64,000 nt of DNA from Firmicutes bacterium ADurb.Bin153 (GCA_002070415.1 MWDF01000007.1:1-64000); one strand, 5' to 3'; shown: positions 33,120-42,313, counted from the first letter of the stretch. The notes: generated by a model from the sequence alone, not told the origin. Translations and numbers: made by a program.

Positions 33120-34157
33120 TCAGGCCTTGGCGACCGCATCCCCGCCTTCAGGCTGAACGCCGGTTCCGCCCCAGTGCAGGCCGAGTTTCTCCTTGATCTT
33201 AATCTCTATCTCGTCCGACAGCTCCTTGTTCGCCTTCAGCAGCTGCCTCGTGTTCTCGCGGCCCTGCGCCAGCCTCGTGTCCCCGTAAGAGAACCATGCT
33301 CCGCTCTTCATGATGATTCCGTTGGCCTCGCCTATGTCTATCAGAGAGCCTTCCTTGGAGATGCCCTCGCCGTAGATTATGTCGAACTCTGCTTCCTTGA
33401 ACGGGGGGGCGACCTTGTTCTTGACTATCTTCGCCCTAGTGCGGTTGCCGACCATCTCGGAGCCCTGCTTAAGGGATTCTATCCTCCTTACCTCTATGCG
33501 CACCGAGGAATAGAACTTCAGGGCCCTTCCTCCGGGGGTGACCTCGGGATTGCCGAACATTATGCCGACTTTCTCCCTTATCTGGTTTATGAAGATCACG
33601 CATGAGTTCGACTTGGAGATTGCCCCGGTGAGCTTCCTTAAGGCCTGCGACATCAGCCTCGCCTGAAGGCCGACGAAGGAATCGCCCATCTCGCCTTCTA
33701 TCTCGGACCTGGGCACCAGCGCCGCCACCGAGTCCACTACCACTATGTCGACAGCCCCGCTGCGTACCAGGGCTTCGGTTATCTCAAGCGCCTGCTCTCC
33801 TGTATCCGGCTGGGATACTAGCAGATTGTCTATGTCCACGCCGAGCTTCTTGGCGTACTTGGCGTCCAGGGCGTGCTCCGCGTCTATGAAGGCGGCTATG
33901 CCCCCCGCGATCTGGGCTTGCGCTATGGCATGCAGGGCTACCGTCGTCTTGCCGGATGCCTCCGGGCCGAAGACTTCTATAACCCTTCCCCTCGGGAACC
34001 CGCCCACGCCCAGGGCGATATCCAATGCGATCGAACCGCTCGGTATTACGTCGACCGCCTTGATGTCGGCATCCCCCATCCTCATGATGGCGCCTTTGCC
34101 GTATTCCTTCTCGAGCTGTGCCAATGCCGCATTCAGAGCTTTCTGCCTGTCGGACAA
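33120..34157 (-). CDS. recA: Recombinase RecA
   Basis: 345 aa. ATP-dependent strand exchange and SOS coprotease. Walker A GPEASGKT at 64-71, then the [15 protein letters not shown] region, [20 protein letters not shown] and the DNA-binding loop 2 area [20 protein letters not shown]. The start is set at TTG 34157 because AAAGGGGAG lies 6 nt upstream and the protein then begins [12 protein letters not shown] like other RecAs. ATG 34175, six codons earlier, has no ribosome-binding site. A promoter with a LexA-like box lies just upstream. Confidence 0.97.
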   Translation of the reverse strand: MSDRQKALNAALAQLEKEYGKGAIMRMGDADIKAVDVIPSGSIALDIALGVGGFPRGRVIEVFGPEASGKTTVALHAIAQAQIAGGIAAFIDAEHALDAKYAKKLGVDIDNLLVSQPDTGEQALEITEALVRSGAVDIVVVDSVAALVPRSEIEGEMGDSFVGLQARLMSQALRKLTGAISKSNSCVIFINQIREKVGIMFGNPEVTPGGRALKFYSSVRIEVRRIESLKQGSEMVGNRTRAKIVKNKVAPPFKEAEFDIIYGEGISKEGSLIDIGEANGIIMKSGAWFSYGDTRLAQGRENTRQLLKANKELSDEIEIKIKEKLGLHWGGTGVQPEGGDAVAKA

Positions 34158-34194
34158 TCGAAACTCCCCTTTCATGGAGGAACTAACCGTCTAG

Positions 34195-34213
34195 ATTATA
34201 GCACATATGTTCG
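34195..34213 (-). promoter_or_regulatory. recA promoter with LexA-like (SOS) box
   Basis: On the minus strand TGCTATAAT (34203-34195) is a perfect extended -10. Immediately upstream and overlapping it, CGAACATATGTGCT (34213-34200) matches the Gram-positive LexA/Cheo box CGAACN4GTTCG at 8 of 10 fixed positions. The -35 is weak, as expected for an extended -10. Placement would let LexA block polymerase. It begins within a few bases of the thpR stop. Confidence 0.62.
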
Positions 34214-34219
34214 GTATTC

Positions 34220-34783
34220 CTAGCCCCTTTCGAAGCCGAACCATCCCGCCCTCGTATAGATGGGTCCCATTGGCGTGAGTTCGCTTTCGTACAGCGAAAA
34301 ACCTTCATGCAAGACGTCCTCCTGCAAATCCTTGAACAGGGGCCTTATCTCCTCCCACACGGGGAGGTTGGATCCCTCCCTCACCCTGCAGATTGTTAGG
34401 TGGGGAGAGAATTGCCGCGCTTCCTTCTGGAAGCCCAGCCCTTCCAGGGAATCATCGATATCTTCCGCCAACCTTGCGAGCTTCCCGGCCCGTTCCGAGG
34501 CGCCGACCCAGATCGCGCCGGCCGACCTTCCCCTGCCGAAACGGCCGAATCCCCCGTACCTTACGCTTATGGGGCGGTGCCGCGAAGCTGCTTTCCCGAG
34601 CGCTTCCGCGACTGATATGACAGCTTCCTCACGGACGTCCCCCAGGAATTTGAGCGTAAGGTGCATGTTCTCTGGCTTCACCCAGCTTACTCCGCTGTAG
34701 GCGGCCTTGTCGAAGCCGGGGCTGGAGAATATCGTCTCCCTCAGAGCCAGAGGAAGGTCCAAAGCTACGAACATCCTTTTCAA
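34220..34783 (-). CDS. thpR: RNA 2',3'-cyclic phosphodiesterase (2H family)
   Basis: About 187 aa. Two-histidine phosphoesterase fold with both HxTx motifs: HLTLKFLGD (about 41-49) and HLTICRVRE (about 128-136). It begins RMFVALDLP, the family opening. Such enzymes open cyclic phosphates and can ligate tRNA halves in vitro. The start could be TTG 34783 (GAGGTG 4 nt upstream), ATG 34774 or GTG 34795. Encoded ahead of recA but recA has its own promoter. Confidence 0.93.
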   Translation of the reverse strand: MKRMFVALDLPLALRETIFSSPGFDKAAYSGVSWVKPENMHLTLKFLGDVREEAVISVAEALGKAASRHRPISVRYGGFGRFGRGRSAGAIWVGASERAGKLARLAEDIDDSLEGLGFQKEARQFSPHLTICRVREGSNLPVWEEIRPLFKDLQEDVLHEGFSLYESELTPMGPIYTRAGWFGFERG

Positions 34784-34815
34784 AGCACACCTCACGACGA
34801 TTATGTATAATGGGT

Positions 34816-34843
34816 TTGGAATGCACCATAATCATTTTATACT
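34816..34843 (+). promoter_or_regulatory. Putative promoter of the plsC-type gene
   Basis: Plus-strand TTGGAA (34816-34821), 16 bp, TATACT (34838-34843), followed by GGAGG before ATG 34873. The 77-bp divergent gap is AT-rich and also holds a second TATAAT at 34806 without a good -35. Confidence 0.5.
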
Positions 34844-34872
34844 AGAACTATCCCACTTAGGGTGGAGGATGC

Positions 34873-36135
34873 ATGAAAAAGGCGATCGGATCTGTATTGC
34901 TCTTCCTGTTACGGCTGATCCTGCCGGTCTACTTCAAACTGTTCGGAAAGCTGAGAATCGGCTCCATAGACCTCAAGGGCGTGAAGGCTCCGTTCTTCCT
35001 GGTCTCCAACCACCAGGCGACCATGGACCCCTTCCTGGTCGGCGTCCTGGTCCCTGGGCCCATAAGCTTCGTGGCTACCGACATGCTGTTTAGGGTCCCC
35101 GTCATGAACTTCCTTATGACATCCATAGGCTCGATACCCAAGAGCAAGTTCGCGATAGACTCATCTGCTGTAAGGCAGATGATGCGGTGCGTGCGCAACA
35201 GCTGCTCCGTCGGCATCTTCCCCGAAGGGCAAAGGTGCATCGCTGGATACACTGAACCGTTGGTCCCGGGGATAGGAAAGCTCGCGAAGATGCTCGACGT
35301 GCCCGTCATAGCGGCGAAGCTGCAGGGCGGGTTCTTTGCGGATCCGTTCTGGGCCCTTAAGAAAAGGCACGGCGGCACCACCGTGAACATAAGGCCCCTT
35401 CTTACTAAAGAGCAGCTCAGGTCGATGGAACCTTCCCAGGTCGAAGACGCGATAGTAGGGGCTTTGAAACACAGCGACTACGAATGGATAAAGACTAGGC
35501 CCGAACTTAGGTACAAGGGCAGGGATAAGGCCCTGGGCCTGCACAATATTATGTTCATCTGCCCCGAGTGCATGGCCACCGATTGCTTCAAGACTTCCGG
35601 CGACGTGGCCACGTGCAAGAACTGCGGATACTCGGTCGCCTGGGGCGAGAGGGGGGAGTTCGTGCCTCAAGACGGGGGCAGGCTCCACTACGAGAACCTT
35701 GAATCCCAGGACAGGTGGCAGGAGGCCTACATCTCATCGAAGGCGTCGGAAGCCTTGCTCAAGCCTGCGGGGGCCCTTGTCTACGGGCCGCTGGAAGCCA
35801 CCATCAGGAGGAGCAGGAAGGCCAAGCCACTTATGGTCATAGGGGAGGGCAGGATCAGCCTCCACAACGACTCCTTAAGGCTGGACACCGAGGCGGATTG
35901 CCCTAAGGCGTTCAGCCTTGCGCAGATATCGGGCTTTGCCATATCCGCGGTAAGGAGCAAGCACAACAGGATGTTCGAGTTCATAGACGAGGACGGGTCC
36001 CTTTACAATTTCATCCTGCACGACCCGTTGGAAAGCACGTACAAATGGCACCTGACGGTCGCCTACCTGAGGGCCCGAATCAAGGCGGCATCCGAAGGCG
36101 CCGACCTGCCCGGTGCGGTCAGTGCAGCGATTTGA
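34873..36135 (+). CDS. plsC: PlsC-type acyltransferase fused to a zinc ribbon and a PH-like C-terminal domain
   Basis: 420 aa, almost twice a usual PlsC. Residues 1-205 are the acyltransferase: N-terminal hydrophobic helix, NHQATMD (HX4D, His47/Asp52) and FPEGQR (116-121). It would acylate lysophosphatidic acid at the membrane. A zinc ribbon follows with CPEC (230-233) and CKNC (248-251). Residues about 300-405 are beta-rich and end in a helix (GEGRISLHNDSLRL, MFEFIDEDGSLYNFIL), similar in pattern to a PH/GRAM domain. The added domains suggest regulation or membrane sensing. The 3' end overlaps the convergent threonine synthase gene by 17 bp. Confidence 0.85.
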   Translation: MKKAIGSVLLFLLRLILPVYFKLFGKLRIGSIDLKGVKAPFFLVSNHQATMDPFLVGVLVPGPISFVATDMLFRVPVMNFLMTSIGSIPKSKFAIDSSAVRQMMRCVRNSCSVGIFPEGQRCIAGYTEPLVPGIGKLAKMLDVPVIAAKLQGGFFADPFWALKKRHGGTTVNIRPLLTKEQLRSMEPSQVEDAIVGALKHSDYEWIKTRPELRYKGRDKALGLHNIMFICPECMATDCFKTSGDVATCKNCGYSVAWGERGEFVPQDGGRLHYENLESQDRWQEAYISSKASEALLKPAGALVYGPLEATIRRSRKAKPLMVIGEGRISLHNDSLRLDTEADCPKAFSLAQISGFAISAVRSKHNRMFEFIDEDGSLYNFILHDPLESTYKWHLTVAYLRARIKAASEGADLPGAVSAAI

Positions 36136-37240
36136 GGCCCGATCCGCACATCGGAAGCGCCAACGTCCCCTTGAAGCCTTCCCCAACCGCCCAGGCCATG
36201 GCCCCGGCTACCGTGGCCGCGCTGGTCGGTTCTGCGAATATGCCGGACTTCGAAAGCAGGGTCCCGTACCTTATGATGTCCTCCTCACCTGCTTCGACGA
36301 CGGTGCCGCCCATCTCCCTTAGCGCCTCAAGCATCTGGGCTCCGCGCACGGGCGCGGCGATCGCTATTCCTTCCGCCGCGGTGCCTTCGTTCACGACGGG
36401 CGCCACCGTGCGCTTTCCTCCGATGAACGCCCTGTAAAGGGGCGCGCACCTTGCGGCCTGCACGGCGATAACCATCGGCATCCGCCCTATCGCCCCTCCG
36501 GCGAACAACGACTTAAGCCCGAGATGGAGGCCAAGCAGCAAGGTCCCGTTGCCTACAGGTACCGCCAGCGCCTCAGGCAATCTGCCGCCCATCTGTTCCC
36601 ATATCTCGTATACGTACGTCTTGGTGCCCTGGTAGAACATCGGGTTATAGACGTGGCTGGCATAATACCTGCCCGCTTCCGCCTGCTTCAGCGCCGCCGC
36701 CGCCGTGTCCTCCCTGTTGCCGCGTACGATCGTCACCGTCGCATTGTACGCTTTGATCTGCGATATCTTGTTGGGCGAAGTCCCTTCGGGGACGAGGATC
36801 TCACAGCCGATGCCTAGCCTTGAGGCATACGCGGCTATCGAGTTGCCTGCATTGCCGCTCGAATCCTGCACGACCGATACGACCCCCGAGGCTTTTGCGG
36901 CCGCCATCAGGACCGCGGCCCCCCTGTCCTTGAAGGACAGGGTCGGCATGGCGTAGTCCATCTTGCAACGGATGTCGACGCCGCCGAGGCCGAGCTCCGC
37001 AAGCCCCGTCATGCCCTCCGCCATCGTGGCGTTTCGCCAATGCCCGTCGATTACATCCGGCATCAGGCGCCTGTACCTGAACACCCCGTGCGCGTCGTCG
37101 CAAAGCGACGTTGCCGAAAAAGCGTCATCCAGGCCCCCTACGTCCAGGAGCCCTCCGCACGTGCACCTGTGCCGCGCCTCAGCTAGGCCGAAGCTTGCGC
37201 CGCACGAATGGCAGACGAAGAACGCCTCCCTGCCCGCCAT
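36119..37240 (-). CDS. thrC: Threonine synthase-like PLP enzyme with N-terminal zinc ribbon
   Basis: 373 aa, fold type II. N-terminal FFVCHSCG...CTCGG (Cys 10, 13, 26, 28) is the small zinc-ribbon head of archaeal-type threonine synthases. PLP lysine K104 is in TLSFKDRGA, followed by DSSGNAGNSIAAYA (126-139) and the phosphate loop PVGNGTLLLG. Threonine synthase converts O-phosphohomoserine to threonine. Related lyases share the fold, so substrate is probable, not proven. AGGTGAT serves as ribosome-binding site. Seven nt after ridA. Confidence 0.82.
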   Translation of the reverse strand: MAGREAFFVCHSCGASFGLAEARHRCTCGGLLDVGGLDDAFSATSLCDDAHGVFRYRRLMPDVIDGHWRNATMAEGMTGLAELGLGGVDIRCKMDYAMPTLSFKDRGAAVLMAAAKASGVVSVVQDSSGNAGNSIAAYASRLGIGCEILVPEGTSPNKISQIKAYNATVTIVRGNREDTAAAALKQAEAGRYYASHVYNPMFYQGTKTYVYEIWEQMGGRLPEALAVPVGNGTLLLGLHLGLKSLFAGGAIGRMPMVIAVQAARCAPLYRAFIGGKRTVAPVVNEGTAAEGIAIAAPVRGAQMLEALREMGGTVVEAGEEDIIRYGTLLSKSGIFAEPTSAATVAGAMAWAVGEGFKGTLALPMCGSGLKSLH

Positions 37241-37247
37241 CCTCCGA

Positions 37248-37628
37248 TCACCTGCGCTCCGCCACGAACTCTATCTCGACGTCGAGCCCGTAATGCAGCT
37301 TCCCTCCCAAGGGCACGACCGTCCTTGCCGGTTTGTGCCCTTCGAAGAAGGCCGAGTACGCCGCGTTGAACCTCGCCCATAGGGCGATGTCCGATATGTA
37401 GGCAGTGATCTTCACTACGTCGTCCTTTGTGCATCCTGCCGATTTCAAAAGGGCGCCCAGGTTGAAGAACAGGACTTCGAGCTGCTCTTCGAAGCTACCC
37501 ATGATGGGGGCCCCCGTGCCCAGGTCGACCGGCAGCATGCCGGATGCGAATACGAGCCCGCCGGATTCTATCGCGGGAGTGTAGTGGCCTTTAGGTTCCG
37601 GGACATCCTTTACCTGTATCTTCCTCAT
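37248..37628 (-). CDS. ridA: RidA family reactive imine deaminase
   Basis: 126 aa. Hydrolyses 2-aminoacrylate and related imines released by PLP enzymes. VFASGMLPVDLGTG (about 26-39), the key Arg in KPARTVVPLG (about 100-109) and the C-terminal VEIEFVA are all present. ATG 37628 has GAGGGGAA upstream; the longer frame reaching 37667 lies inside pncC. The start overlaps the pncC stop as ATGA. The neighbouring PLP enzyme is a plausible source of its substrate. Confidence 0.93.
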   Translation of the reverse strand: MRKIQVKDVPEPKGHYTPAIESGGLVFASGMLPVDLGTGAPIMGSFEEQLEVLFFNLGALLKSAGCTKDDVVKITAYISDIALWARFNAAYSAFFEGHKPARTVVPLGGKLHYGLDVEIEFVAERR

Positions 37629-38113
37629 GATATTCCCCTCTTTGCTAGATATTCTGCCAGGAAGCACAGCGCGTTCCTCACGGAAGCCTCCCTTACCGCC
37701 TTCCTGTCACCCGAAAAGGAGTATCTCCTCGTTTCCGTCTCGTGCCCTGCCATCGAGCAAGCAATGTATACAAGGCCGGCAGGGTTCCCGTCTAGGTCCG
37801 GGCCCGGTCCTGCCACCCCCGTGACCGAACAAGCTATGTCGGCCCCCGATACCGCAAGCGCGCCTTCTGCCATCGCCGCAGCCGCGGGCCCGCTGACGGC
37901 CCCGGACAGTGCCAGCACGCTTCCGGGCACCTTGAGGATGGAAGCCTTCGCCTCGGGGGAGTACGTGACCAGGGAGGCCTCGAAGCACAAGGACGCGCCC
38001 GGCACATCGGTGATAGCCGATGAGAGCATCCCCCCCGTACAGGATTCCGCAAGGGCCAGCCTTGCGCCGGCCCTTGTAAGTGCCTCTATTATCTTCTCGG
38101 CGTCCCGGTTCAT
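37625..38113 (-). CDS. pncC: CinA C-terminal domain protein, nicotinamide-nucleotide amidase
   Basis: 162 aa, CinA_C only, without the N-terminal MoeA-like domain. ALAESCTGGMLSSAITDVPGASLCF (about 20-44) and TGVAGPGPDLDGNPAGLVYIA (about 98-118) are the family signatures. PncC deamidates NMN to NaMN in NAD recycling. ATG 38113 comes 2 nt after rpe; the 3' end is coupled to ridA. Confidence 0.93.
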   Translation of the reverse strand: MNRDAEKIIEALTRAGARLALAESCTGGMLSSAITDVPGASLCFEASLVTYSPEAKASILKVPGSVLALSGAVSGPAAAAMAEGALAVSGADIACSVTGVAGPGPDLDGNPAGLVYIACSMAGHETETRRYSFSGDRKAVREASVRNALCFLAEYLAKRGIS

Positions 38114-38115
38114 CC

Positions 38116-38754
38116 CTAGCCCCTCAGCGTCCTTATCGCCGCCTCGGCGTCTTCCGCCCTGAATATGTAGGTTCCGGCGACGAGCACGTCAGCTCCGGCG
38201 CGCCTTACCTTCTCGGCCGTCTTGGAGTTCACGCCCCCGTCGACTTCGATCATTATGTTCCTGCCGGAGGCGGCCACGAGCTCCGCCACTTCGGCGATCT
38301 TCGTCGTCTGGCCCTCGATGAAGTCCTGCCCTCCGAAGCCCGGGTTCACCGTCATGATCAGGACCAGGTCGGCTAGGTCAAGCACGTTCTCAATCATCAC
38401 CGAGGGGTCCGAGGGATTTAGCGCCACCCCGGCCAGCCCGCCCAGCTCTTTGATCCTGCCCAGCTGCCTGTGGAGGTGCCTTGTCGCATCGGGATGCACC
38501 GTTATTATCGAAGCGCCTGCTTCCATGAACGATTCAAGGTGGTGCTCCGGCCTTTCGATCATCAGGTGCACGTCCAGGGGTTTGTCGGTGAGCCTGCTAA
38601 GAGTCTTCACCATGCCCTGGCCGAAAGTGATGTTGGGCACGTATGAGCCGTCCATCACGTCGACATGCACGAAATCGGCCGATTCGATCCTTGATATCTC
38701 CCCTGCCAGGTCCGCAAGGTCGGCCGACAGTATGGACGGTGCGATCTTGATCAT
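38116..38754 (-). CDS. rpe: Ribulose-phosphate 3-epimerase
   Basis: 212 aa TIM barrel of the pentose phosphate pathway. It begins IKIAPSILSADL; metal and catalytic motifs are HVDVMDGSYVPNITFG (about 30-45), DVHLMIERPE, LIMTVNPGFGGQDFI and MIEVDGGVN. ATG 38754, preceded by GGGGTGAGCAGG, is chosen over the longer frame to 38802, which lies inside rsgA. The rsgA-rpe order is the same as in Firmicutes. Confidence 0.96.
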   Translation of the reverse strand: MIKIAPSILSADLADLAGEISRIESADFVHVDVMDGSYVPNITFGQGMVKTLSRLTDKPLDVHLMIERPEHHLESFMEAGASIITVHPDATRHLHRQLGRIKELGGLAGVALNPSDPSVMIENVLDLADLVLIMTVNPGFGGQDFIEGQTTKIAEVAELVAASGRNIMIEVDGGVNSKTAEKVRRAGADVLVAGTYIFRAEDAEAAIRTLRG

Positions 38755-38768
38755 CCTGCTCACCCCAG

Positions 38769-39659
38769 TCAGTCGTATTTCCTCTTCTCCGCCTCCATGC
38801 ACTCCTCCAGGAGGGCTATGTAGTGCTTGTACCTTCCTTTGGAGATCGCGCCAGAGCCGACCGCCTCCTTGACCGAGCAGCCCGGCTCCGCGTTATGCCT
38901 GCATCCCTTGAAGCGGCACGTGCCCTCGTGTTCGTAGATGTCGGGCATCAGTTCCCTGACCTCGTCAGGGCCCACCCCGGCTAGTTCCAGGGAAGAAAAC
39001 CCGGGGCTGTCGGCCACGTACCCCCCCTCGGAGAGCCTAAGCAGGCTGACCTGCCTTGTCGTATGCCTTCCCCTGCCGATCCTCTCGCTTACTTCTCCCG
39101 TCTTCAGGCCCAGACCCGGCATCATCGCGTTTATGAGGGTCGACTTGCCCGCCCCTGATTGCCCCGCGAATATGCTGATCCTGCCCTTAAGGAGCTCCTT
39201 CAGCTTCCCCACGCCCTCGTTCTTCGGCGCTGACAGGGTGATGAAGCTGTAGCCGGTCCCCTTGTAATGCTCCTCGACCATCACCGATACGTCGTCCTTG
39301 GCGATGTCCGCCTTGGTAGCGCAGATCACTATTCCCAATTTCTGCCTTTCGGCGAGCGCGCACAGCCTGTCGGTGAGCATAAGGTCCACATCTGGCGAGA
39401 CAAGGGGTGTGAATATGGCCACCAGGTCCACGTTCGCCACCGGGGGCCTGACCAGGAAGTTGCGCCTGGGCAGCACTTCCTCTATCACGTGCTCTCCGCC
39501 CTTTTCGATCAGCCTGACGTTGTCGCCGGCCACGATCTCCTGCTCGGTGAGCCTGAGCTTGCCTCTGATCCTGCAGGTGAACTGCTCTCCGCCGGATTCG
39601 ACCTCCGCGAAGCCGCCCTTGATTCCTATTATCACCCCTGCGAAGCTTCTATACGTCAT
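38769..39659 (-). CDS. rsgA: Ribosome small subunit-dependent GTPase RsgA
   Basis: 296 aa. Circularly permuted GTPase that checks late 30S maturation. N-terminal OB fold (about 5-65), permuted G motifs with ATKAD (G4, about 113-117) before GQSGAGKST (G1, about 165-173) and DSPGFSSLEL (G3), then the C-terminal zinc finger (CRFKGCRHNAEPGCSV). ATG 39659 overlaps the pknB stop by 11 nt. The stp-pknB-rsgA-rpe block is conserved in Gram-positive bacteria. Confidence 0.97.
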   Translation of the reverse strand: MTYRSFAGVIIGIKGGFAEVESGGEQFTCRIRGKLRLTEQEIVAGDNVRLIEKGGEHVIEEVLPRRNFLVRPPVANVDLVAIFTPLVSPDVDLMLTDRLCALAERQKLGIVICATKADIAKDDVSVMVEEHYKGTGYSFITLSAPKNEGVGKLKELLKGRISIFAGQSGAGKSTLINAMMPGLGLKTGEVSERIGRGRHTTRQVSLLRLSEGGYVADSPGFSSLELAGVGPDEVRELMPDIYEHEGTCRFKGCRHNAEPGCSVKEAVGSGAISKGRYKHYIALLEECMEAEKRKYD

Positions 39660-41568
39660 ATGCTTTGTAGAGAGAGCCGTCCACCCAGACTTCTATCCTT
39701 CCGCTGCCGAAGACCTCCACCATCTGGACGACGCCCTCGCCGCTCTTCAGCGATTTCGGCCCGAAGACGATCCTGCTGCCGTAGGTGTCGTTGACCTTCA
39801 TGACGACCTCCTGGATCCAGGTCTCCTTGGGCACCGTGTACGATATCTCGAATTTCTTGCTCCCGTCCCCGGATCCCGCCCCCATGCTCTGAGCCGTCGT
39901 CGAGACCTTAAGGTCAACGAGGCTTCCGCTGTCGACCTCGGTACCGGCTACGGGCGTCTGTGCCATCACGGTCCCCTTGGGATACGCCTCGGACACCGCT
40001 TCTATTATCAGCCCTATGTTAAGGCCGGCGGCCTTTATTAGCGACTCGGCCTCCTTGTAGTCGAAGCCGATGACATCAGGCACTGCGATCGTCGGAGACG
40101 GGCCCTGGGATATGACCACCGTCACGGGCATGCCCTTGTCGAGCATGCTTCCCGCGGGCGGGTCATGCCTTACGATCTTCCCCTCCGGGACCGCAGGGTC
40201 GTACTCGAACACGTTCTCACCCACGGTAAAACCGGCGGCCTCGAGGATGATCCCTGCCTCCCTCAAGTCCTTGCCGATGACGTCCGGCACCGTGCCCAGG
40301 TCCGGCCCGAGGCTGACCACCAGCTCGACATCCGAATTGACCTTCCTGGAGGTCCCTGCCGCGGGGACTTGCGATATCACGGAATCGGCCGGCACCGATT
40401 TGTCGTACCTCGAATCCTCTATCGCCGCATTAAGCTTGAGCTCCTTGAGCCTGACCCTGGCGTCTTCGATGTTCATGCCCACAACGTCAGGGACTTTCAC
40501 TTCGTCGACGTCCATCCACCTGTCCCATGCCAGGTAGATGCCTCCTGCTACGGCGGACGCCACGAGCACGAAGACGGATACCAGTATGATGAGGTTCCTA
40601 AGCGCCTTCTTCTGGTCGTAGCCGCCCTTGCCCCGATCCTTCATGCCGATGCCTCCCCCTTCGACCTTCCTGAAGGTCTTCGTGGCGGAACCGGCAGCCC
40701 CCGACACGATCGTATCGTCCTTGACGTCCGCATCCCGCTTTATGTAAGCCCCTTCCGCGAGCATCAGAGCCGCCTTGAACTCCTCGGCGCTCTGGAACCT
40801 TCGCGCGGGGTCCTTCTCCATCGACTTGAATATGGCCCTCTCCAGCATCGGGCTGATCGCGGGGTTGGCCCTCCTGGGTGGCGAGGGCTTCTCGGATATG
40901 TGCTTTATGGCGACCGCCACCTGGCCTTCGCCGGTGAACGGGAGTTTCCCTGTCAGCATCTCGTATAGGAGCACGCCCGTGGAATATATGTCGGACTTGT
41001 TTGTCGCAACGTCGCCCTTCGCCTGCTCGGGTGATGTGTAGTTCACAGTACCCACGACCATGCCGGTCTGGGTCAGGTCCGCCTCGCTGGAGGCCCTGGC
41101 TATCCCGAAATCGGCGATCTTCACCCTGCCGTCGCTCGATATGAGTATGTTGTGCGGCTTTATGTCCCTGTGCACAAGGCCGTGCGAATGTGCGTGCCAC
41201 AGGCCGTCGAGTATCTGGTTTACTATCCCGACCGCCTTGAGCACGGGCATCGGGCCGCGGAATCCCTTCATCTCCTGCTCGAGCGACCTTCCGGCCACGA
41301 ACTCCATCACGATGTAATCCAGCCCTCGGTCGGAGCCCACGTCGAACACTCCCACGATGTTCGGATGCGACAACCTTGCGGCAGACAGGGCCTCTTTCCT
41401 GAAACGCCCCTTGGACGCCTCGTTGGCGGAGAACTGGTCCCTCAGGATCTTTATCGCCACGGTCCTTGCGAGCACCCTGTCATATGCCCTGTAGACGGTG
41501 GACATGCCGCCCTCGCCGACCAGCTCCTCTATCTCGTAGCGTCCAGAAAGGACGTAGCCGATGTCCAT
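39649..41568 (-). CDS. pknB: Serine/threonine protein kinase with PASTA domains (PknB/PrkC type)
   Basis: 639 aa membrane kinase. Kinase domain about 10-270: GEGGMSTV (18-25), AIK Lys40, HRDIKPHN (133-140), DFG (153-155) and a TSPE activation segment. A linker leads to one membrane helix (about 326-348) and three extracellular PASTA repeats starting VPDVVG (359), VPDVIG and VPDVIG. The last 65 residues form an extra beta-rich domain. PASTA repeats bind muropeptides or lipid II. Start ATG 41568 (TTG 41571 is possible). Four to seven nt after its phosphatase gene. Confidence 0.95.
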   Translation of the reverse strand: MDIGYVLSGRYEIEELVGEGGMSTVYRAYDRVLARTVAIKILRDQFSANEASKGRFRKEALSAARLSHPNIVGVFDVGSDRGLDYIVMEFVAGRSLEQEMKGFRGPMPVLKAVGIVNQILDGLWHAHSHGLVHRDIKPHNILISSDGRVKIADFGIARASSEADLTQTGMVVGTVNYTSPEQAKGDVATNKSDIYSTGVLLYEMLTGKLPFTGEGQVAVAIKHISEKPSPPRRANPAISPMLERAIFKSMEKDPARRFQSAEEFKAALMLAEGAYIKRDADVKDDTIVSGAAGSATKTFRKVEGGGIGMKDRGKGGYDQKKALRNLIILVSVFVLVASAVAGGIYLAWDRWMDVDEVKVPDVVGMNIEDARVRLKELKLNAAIEDSRYDKSVPADSVISQVPAAGTSRKVNSDVELVVSLGPDLGTVPDVIGKDLREAGIILEAAGFTVGENVFEYDPAVPEGKIVRHDPPAGSMLDKGMPVTVVISQGPSPTIAVPDVIGFDYKEAESLIKAAGLNIGLIIEAVSEAYPKGTVMAQTPVAGTEVDSGSLVDLKVSTTAQSMGAGSGDGSKKFEISYTVPKETWIQEVVMKVNDTYGSRIVFGPKSLKSGEGVVQMVEVFGSGRIEVWVDGSLYKAYDV

Positions 41569-41575
41569 CAATTAG

Positions 41576-42292
41576 TTACCTCACATCGCTTTCATCAATA
41601 AGTGCGGCCACGACGGTTATGTTGTCCTCCCCGCCCCTTATGTTGGCAAGGCGCATCAGGTCCTCGCAGACCGACATCAAATCCGCCGTAACCGAGAACC
41701 TCTCGGCGATCTCCACCTCGTTTACGTGCTCCCAGAAACCGTCGGTGCAAAGCACCATGACATCGTCCGGTTCCAGCTCAGCCTCGATGAGCTCCGGCTC
41801 AAGTTCCTTGCTCGCCCCGAGGCAGCGGACAACTGCGTACCTTCCCGGATGCGTGGATGCCTCCTCTGCTTTGAGGAAGCCGCTCTGCACGAGCTGTCCA
41901 GCCAGGGAGTGGTCCGAGGTGAGCTGCTTTGCCGAACCGTCCCTCACGAGGTAGGCCCTGGAGTCGCCCACGTGCGCGACGAGGGCCTTCCCGGCCTTTA
42001 TGACAGCCGCGGTCATCGTCGTCCCCATCCCCTTGAGCTCCGGGTCCTCGTCGGCCATCCGCAGTATTGCCGAGTTGGCGTCCTCCATGAACGCCTTCAT
42101 GTCCTCGAGGCTGCCTATGCCGCCGGCTCTCATGTTGAACAGGCCGATTGCGGTACCGGACGCCTCGGCCCCGCCGCTGTGCCCGCCGAGGCCGTCGGCC
42201 ACGGCGAGGAAGCGGCCCTCCGAGGAGGCCATCCCGGAGTCCTGGTTGCTCGCCCTGTTCCTTCCCTTGTCAGTCGAAAAGCCTATTAGCAT
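41576..42292 (-). CDS. stp: PP2C-type serine/threonine phosphatase (Stp/PrpC)
   Basis: 238 aa, the usual PrpC length. Metal-binding PP2C motifs are in order: RNRASNQDSG (11-20), VADGLGGHSGGAEAS (31-45), GMGTTMTAAV, VGDSRAYLV, LTSDHSL, LCTDGFWEHV and GGEDNITVV. It reverses PknB phosphorylation. ATG 42292 is preceded by GGGGGTA; the frame is open further upstream but without a start resembling the family. Confidence 0.95.
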   Translation of the reverse strand: MLIGFSTDKGRNRASNQDSGMASSEGRFLAVADGLGGHSGGAEASGTAIGLFNMRAGGIGSLEDMKAFMEDANSAILRMADEDPELKGMGTTMTAAVIKAGKALVAHVGDSRAYLVRDGSAKQLTSDHSLAGQLVQSGFLKAEEASTHPGRYAVVRCLGASKELEPELIEAELEPDDVMVLCTDGFWEHVNEVEIAERFSVTADLMSVCEDLMRLANIRGGEDNITVVAALIDESDVR

Positions 42293-42313
42293 CAAGTACC
42301 CCCAACTGTTGTA

